From NCBI RefSeq assembly GCF_007115095.1, contig NZ_SULH01000002.1, positions 1 through 52,728 of the forward strand: a stretch of 52,728 nucleotides of DNA, read 5' to 3'. The notes under the pieces were generated by a model. That model was not told the DNA's origin. It was given only the letters and a program-made list of their open reading frames with translations, and made no database searches. The number at the start of each line of letters is the position of its first letter. Position 1 is the first letter of the stretch. The stretch comes from Levilactobacillus enshiensis. GTDB taxonomy: Bacteria; Bacillota; Bacilli; Lactobacillales; Lactobacillaceae. Below are positions 48,859 to 52,728 of the stretch, in pieces. The position numbers were made by a program, and so were the translations under genes.

Positions 48859-49935
48859 CTATCCCTCCCGTGCTGTCATAGCTTCCATGAATTCATCGAA
48901 CAGGTCACGACTCTCATGTGGCCCCGGTGCCCCATCCGCAAAGAACTGAACGGAGAATGCCGGGTAGTCACGGTGCCGTAATCCCTGCACCGTCCCGTTG
49001 ATCAGGTCCACGTAGGTCGTAATCAGGCGATCGCGGTCGATGGACTTAGCGATGACCGCATAACCCTGGCCCTGCGTGGCGTAAATAATGTCATTCGTAA
49101 TGATCCGCCGAATCGGGTGACTGCTCCCGTGATACTCCACGGGTAAAGCTGCTAGCTCCGCACCGTTAGCCAGGGCAAAGAGTTCGTGTCCCAGTCCGAT
49201 TGCAAAGAGCGGAATCTCCGCTTGCACCTCGCGAATCATTTCTAAGACCCCCGCGCCTAAGTCCAGGGGTGAGCCTGGTCCCGTAGACAGTAAGACCCCA
49301 TCCGGATCCAGGTTCAAGACGTCCTGGGCACTCGCCGTCCACGGTAAGACCGTCACATTGCAGCGACGTTCCGACAATTGTCGCAAGATACCGTGCTTCA
49401 AGCCAAAGTCAATCACGACCACGTTCTTGCCGGTATCCGGGTTGGGATACGGCTTAGGGGTCGCAACCTGATCGACTTGGCGATTGGTCAGCACCGTTGC
49501 GTTCAATTGGTCAAACGCGTGCGCATCGGCCACATCGACGATACTGCCCTTCATTGGTCCGGCCTGCTGACGTAATTTACGGATCAGGTGGCGCGTATCG
49601 ATCCCGCTGATACCGGGAATGTTGTGCTGCTGTAAAAACTCATCCAGTGACAGCCGGGAAAGCCGGTTGGTCGAAATGTTGGTCACATCCCGCACGACCA
49701 TTCCTTTAGCTGTCGGTAAAATCGATTCGTAACTGTCATGGTTGATGCCGACGTTACCAATCGCTGGCTGAGCGAAAATAATAATCTGGTTATGATAAAT
49801 TTGATCGGTAATCGTTTCTTGATAGCCTAAAAGGTTTAAGTTAGAGATTACTTCGCCGCTCGTAGTGGCGCCGGCACCAAATCCTTCACCGGCGTAGGCC
49901 GAGCCGTCTTCTAAAATCAAATAGCGTTTTGCCAT
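48859..49935 (-). CDS. carA: Carbamoyl-phosphate synthase small-subunit-like protein lacking the glutaminase triad
   Basis: The 358-residue protein has the full CarA layout: N-terminal CarA domain (YLILEDGSAYAGEGFGA, GISGIDTRHLIRKLR) and a class I glutamine-amidotransferase domain (VVVIDFGLKHGILRQL onward). The nucleophile elbow, normally GICLGHQ, reads AIGLGHE with GGA coding Gly in place of Cys. The His-Glu pair, normally QYHPEASPGP, reads QFFADGAPGP. All three catalytic residues are therefore replaced, and glutamine hydrolysis should be impossible. AAAGGGG precedes the ATG; pyrR ends 24 bases upstream and carB follows directly. Confidence 0.88.
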   Translation of the reverse strand: MAKRYLILEDGSAYAGEGFGAGATTSGEVISNLNLLGYQETITDQIYHNQIIIFAQPAIGNVGINHDSYESILPTAKGMVVRDVTNISTNRLSRLSLDEFLQQHNIPGISGIDTRHLIRKLRQQAGPMKGSIVDVADAHAFDQLNATVLTNRQVDQVATPKPYPNPDTGKNVVVIDFGLKHGILRQLSERRCNVTVLPWTASAQDVLNLDPDGVLLSTGPGSPLDLGAGVLEMIREVQAEIPLFAIGLGHELFALANGAELAALPVEYHGSSHPIRRIITNDIIYATQGQGYAVIAKSIDRDRLITTYVDLINGTVQGLRHRDYPAFSVQFFADGAPGPHESRDLFDEFMEAMTAREG

Positions 49936-49959
49936 GCAAAATCGGCCCCTTTACCAGTG

Positions 49960-50514
<555 letters not shown>

Positions 50515-50538
50515 TCACGGTGTTAACGTAAATGCAGG

Positions 50539-50603
50539 AAACGGGCGCGTTTCTTCGGCAAAATGGTGAAGAAACCCGCCCGCCTGATTCGGCAAACCCG
50601 TTT
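50539..50603 (-). promoter_or_regulatory. Attenuator-like hairpins in the pyrR leader
   Basis: A 15-bp stem with one mismatch (50542-50556 with 50568-50582, loop 11) is followed on the minus strand by TTTCC, like a weak terminator. The alternative AAACGGG (50603-50597) can pair with CCCGTTT (50545-50539), which overlaps the 3' arm. The two folds exclude each other. I could not find a clear PyrR-binding loop consensus. Confidence 0.45.
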
Positions 50604-50629
50604 ATCTTAGTACGTTCAGCATAAAAAAA

Positions 50630-51556
50630 CTAGATTGCTTTGTCAACCGGCAAGCCGGCTTGTTGACGCAGGTGACGAACCATCCGCGCAAAGTTATCAG
50701 GAACTGGCGCAGTGAAGTCGAGTTGTTCCCCCGTTGTAGGTTGTTTGAACCCCAGCTCACGAGCGTGTAAGAACTGACCGTCACCCTTCAAGGTCTTCTT
50801 CGGCCCGTATAACGGATCGCCCGCGACCGGGTGGTTGATGTACGCCATGTGAACCCGAATCTGATGGGTCCGACCGGTCTCTAAACGACAGGCGATCAAC
50901 GTGTAGTTGCCGTAACGCTCTAACACCCGAAAATGGGTGACGGCGGGACGACCATCAGCAACCACGGCCTGCTTCTTGCGGTCCTTGGGTGAGCGACCTA
51001 GTGGCGCACGAATGACCCCTTCTTCTTCCTTGAAGTTACCGTGCACAATGGCCACATATTCTCTCAGGTTGGTCTTCGCCTGGAGTTGGGCCGATAAACT
51101 CTGATGGGCGTGGTCATTTTTAGCAACCATTAAGAGCCCCGACGTATCCTTGTCGATGCGGTGGACGATTCCTGGCCGCAACGTCCCGTTAATGCTCGAC
51201 AGTGGACTGTGATACAGCAAGGCATTGACTAACGTATGGTTGGGGTGCCCGGGAGCGGGATGAACCACCATCCCTTGGGGCTTGTTGACGACCAACACGT
51301 CATCGTCTTCGTAGATCACATCCAACGGAATATTTTCGGGTTCCAAGTCGAGTGGTTCCGGATCCGGGAGCTCGACGTGCACCGTGTCACCAGGCTTCGG
51401 CTTGTCTTTAGGCTTAGCCACTGCACCGTTGACCGTAATCTGACCAGCTTCAATAGCTGATTTAGCCTGCGAACGAGAGATGGTCGTCACCTGATCGGCC
51501 ACTAACTTATCTAACCGTTCCGTTTCTGTTACCGTAAATTCTTCTGTTTGCATCAT
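50630..51556 (-). CDS. rluD: Pseudouridine synthase of the RluD/RluA family
   Basis: A 308-residue enzyme with an N-terminal S4 RNA-binding domain (RLDKLVADQVTTISRSQAKSAI) and the catalytic motif GIVHRIDKDTSGLLMVAK (about 135-152, catalytic Asp). HQIRVHMAYINHPVAGDPLYG follows. RluD-type enzymes modify helix 69 of 23S rRNA. The gene overlaps lspA by four bases (ATGA), a conserved arrangement in Firmicutes. Confidence 0.93.
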   Translation of the reverse strand: MMQTEEFTVTETERLDKLVADQVTTISRSQAKSAIEAGQITVNGAVAKPKDKPKPGDTVHVELPDPEPLDLEPENIPLDVIYEDDDVLVVNKPQGMVVHPAPGHPNHTLVNALLYHSPLSSINGTLRPGIVHRIDKDTSGLLMVAKNDHAHQSLSAQLQAKTNLREYVAIVHGNFKEEEGVIRAPLGRSPKDRKKQAVVADGRPAVTHFRVLERYGNYTLIACRLETGRTHQIRVHMAYINHPVAGDPLYGPKKTLKGDGQFLHARELGFKQPTTGEQLDFTAPVPDNFARMVRHLRQQAGLPVDKAI

Positions 51557-52017
51557 TTAGCCTCCTGCCGATCGGTAATATAAACACCGATTGCAATTAG
51601 AATCACGCCGACCGTTAAACAGCTGTCAGCGAAGTTAAAGATGGGAAAGTTAACGAAGTCGAGCTGGAACATGTCGACCACGTACCCCTGGGTTAATCGA
51701 TCAATGAAATTACCGATGGTTCCCGCCATCATGAGGGCTAGGCCGAGTTCCTCAACCCAGTGATCCCCCTTGTTACGATATTGCCAAAAGAAGTAGCCCA
51801 TGATGCCTAGTGCGACGATGGCAATCACCGCAAAGAACCACATTTGACCCTGTAAAATACTCCAAGCCGCCCCGTCATTACGCAGGTGCGTCAAGGAGAG
51901 TATCCCCGGAATGACCGGGTGCTCGCCGCCAAGGGCGATGTTGACCACTACCGCGTGCTTGATCCACTGATCGGCAGCGACCAGGAGCACGATTAAAAGT
52001 GTATCTGCAATCAGCAT
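51553..52017 (-). CDS. lspA: Lipoprotein signal peptidase (signal peptidase II)
   Basis: The 154-residue membrane enzyme with four helices removes signal peptides from prolipoproteins at the lipobox Cys. The two catalytic Asp motifs are visible: GTIGNFIDRL (about 108-117) and FNFADSCLTVG (about 128-138). It would process, for example, the DUF915 lipoprotein at 31994. It heads the lspA-rluD-pyrR-car run. GGAAAGG-type site upstream. Confidence 0.94.
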   Translation of the reverse strand: MLIADTLLIVLLVAADQWIKHAVVVNIALGGEHPVIPGILSLTHLRNDGAAWSILQGQMWFFAVIAIVALGIMGYFFWQYRNKGDHWVEELGLALMMAGTIGNFIDRLTQGYVVDMFQLDFVNFPIFNFADSCLTVGVILIAIGVYITDRQEAK

Positions 52018-52125
52018 AACTTCCGGAACACCTTTCCTATAAGTCGTTACCGAAAAGTATACCAGAAATTTTGGCGTTCTGACGATTCGGCTACGAGAAA
52101 TTTCTTTTCGTTGCTTGTGGACCTA

Positions 52126-52165
52126 AAAAAGGGGGCCTACGACTGTTCGCCGAGCTCCCCGCAAA
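52126..52165 (-). terminator. Terminator-like hairpin behind the tnpB element
   Basis: On the minus strand GGGGAGC... to ...GGCCCCC is followed by TTTTTT. It could end the tnpB/omega RNA transcript before lspA. Confidence 0.6.
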
Positions 52166-52322
52166 CCTTTGTCAATTACCTCCGAATAAATTCGGAGGCT
52201 TGTCGCTCACGTGTCTGGCGACACAGTAGTCCAACATCTCAATTGAGACTCCTACTCGTAGTGGCAACATCATCGGGTAATTGACAGCTACCCGTTTAAC
52301 TACCAGGTTTACCCGGTAGCCG
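52166..52322 (-). ncRNA. Candidate omega RNA / structured right end of the TnpB element
   Basis: Directly after the tnpB stop on the minus strand come CTACCGGG/CCTGGTAG and the outer stem TGTCAATTAC/GTAATTGACA. The latter closes several inner hairpins, including a perfect CCTCCGAAT/ATTCGGAGG. Known omega RNAs arise from the 3' end of tnpB through the element's right end. The structure and position fit, but the boundary and guide are unproven. Confidence 0.5.
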
Positions 52323-52728
52323 TTACTTTTTTATTTGGGGATGTTTGACCCCACGCAACCATTCTTCACCTAATAGCTTAATGTTCATGGCCGCTAGTCG
52401 ATCATCGTTGGAGCGATATTGGCAGCGGCAACAGTGATATTCATGCGTCTCGTGATGCCGATTAGCTTTCTCAATCAGGCCACATTGCGGACAACGCTGA
52501 GAGGTGAAAGCTGGACTGACCTTCAAAACCTTACTTTGAATTGTTGCCGCTTTATAGGTTAGGAATAATTCTAACTGAAAGAAAGCCCAGGAACGGTGGC
52601 TGTTACGCAAAGCTTTAGGTAAATCATCTGTGTTGAACGTCACATTAGTTAAATCTTCTAAAACAAAGAGCGTACGTGAGCCATAGATACTAACGAGTGT
52701 CTTAGCTAACCGATGATTCACATCAGTC
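52323..52728 (-). CDS. tnpB: TnpB/IS605 OrfB RNA-guided nuclease, C-terminal part (runs off the window)
   Basis: About 134 codons of the C-terminal portion are present; the frame is open to the window edge, so the start lies outside. The RuvC-II Glu is in LFVLEDLTNV. The zinc ribbon has CPQC and CCRC (CxxC...CxxC), and the RuvC-III Asp is in SNDDRLAAMNIKLL. TnpB of IS200/IS605 elements is an omega-RNA-guided nuclease ancestral to Cas12. All catalytic residues visible here are intact. The tail ends in Lys-rich VKHPQIKK. Confidence 0.9.
   Translation of the reverse strand, partial: TDVNHRLAKTLVSIYGSRTLFVLEDLTNVTFNTDDLPKALRNSHRSWAFFQLELFLTYKAATIQSKVLKVSPAFTSQRCPQCGLIEKANRHHETHEYHCCRCQYRSNDDRLAAMNIKLLGEEWLRGVKHPQIKK

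Noticed and set aside
50539..50603. A standard PyrR-binding anti-antiterminator
   Set aside because: The conserved PyrR loop sequence was not found; only generic competing hairpins are seen.

Overview
The window is chromosomal DNA of a low-to-mid GC Gram-positive bacterium, almost certainly a Lactobacillaceae member. Support comes from strong AAGGAGG-type ribosome sites, an LPQTG sortase-anchored serine/aspartate-rich surface protein with a MucBP domain, an ECF FolT transporter under a tetrahydrofolate riboswitch, an lspA-rluD-pyrR-car block, RqcH, and many MFS/YhgE-type drug exporters each with its own repressor. The exact species cannot be fixed from the sequence alone. A Levilactobacillus or Lactiplantibacillus relative is my guess.

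Layout. 1-1260: the end of a mobile element interrupts an OmpR-type response regulator, leaving an orphan histidine kinase. 1260-2660: an isochorismatase-like hydrolase and a Doc-type toxin-antitoxin pair. 2656-7783: a multidrug-efflux block of two 14-helix MFS pumps, a flavodoxin-fold reductase and a divergent TetR regulator. One pump is split by an in-frame stop. 8000-10300: a HAD phosphatase, a MerR/carboxymuconolactone-decarboxylase pair and a MazEF-type pair. 10444-12510: a YhgE-like exporter and its TetR regulator. 13017-15828: an ABC transporter operon ending in a membrane-anchored XRE regulator. 16014-19789: an orphan HicB with a hicA remnant, an MBL hydrolase under a MerR-type promoter, small regulators and membrane proteins. 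20179-23778: a giant repeat-rich LPQTG adhesin. 24061-32848: another MFS pump with its ArsR repressor, a TMEM175-like protein, an acetyltransferase, an RRNPP-like regulator next to a reductase operon with a 46-residue membrane peptide, a TetR/YhgE pair and a DUF915 lipoprotein. 32956-40906: a MutS2-like ATPase lacking Smr, endonuclease III, small enzymes, VanZ, GtrA, FolT and DegV. 41160-44160: a MarR-phosphodiesterase-UMF1 transporter operon. 44419-52017: housekeeping rqcH, and convergent to it lspA-rluD-pyrR-carA-carB. The right edge holds a TnpB gene with a structured 3' region.

The most unusual system is the pyrR-carA-carB operon. PyrR looks intact, but CarA has lost its whole glutaminase triad (Cys to Gly, His to Phe, Glu to Asp). 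CarB has lost the ATP-grasp Gly-rich loop and metal ligands in its first half, most of the second ATP-grasp domain, and the allosteric domain. Both frames are nevertheless open, full and translationally spaced. This looks like a maintained pair of carbamoyl-phosphate-synthetase pseudoenzymes next to a pyrimidine regulator, perhaps with a sensory or regulatory role.

Other notable items: a 17-codon leader ORF with mutually exclusive hairpins in front of the Smr-less MutS2 gene; an endonuclease III without its 4Fe-4S cysteine set; three phased MarR boxes; a probable AUU start codon; a tRNA-like acceptor/T-arm minihelix; and a candidate omega RNA behind tnpB. All functional calls rest on motif recognition by eye; no database search was run.
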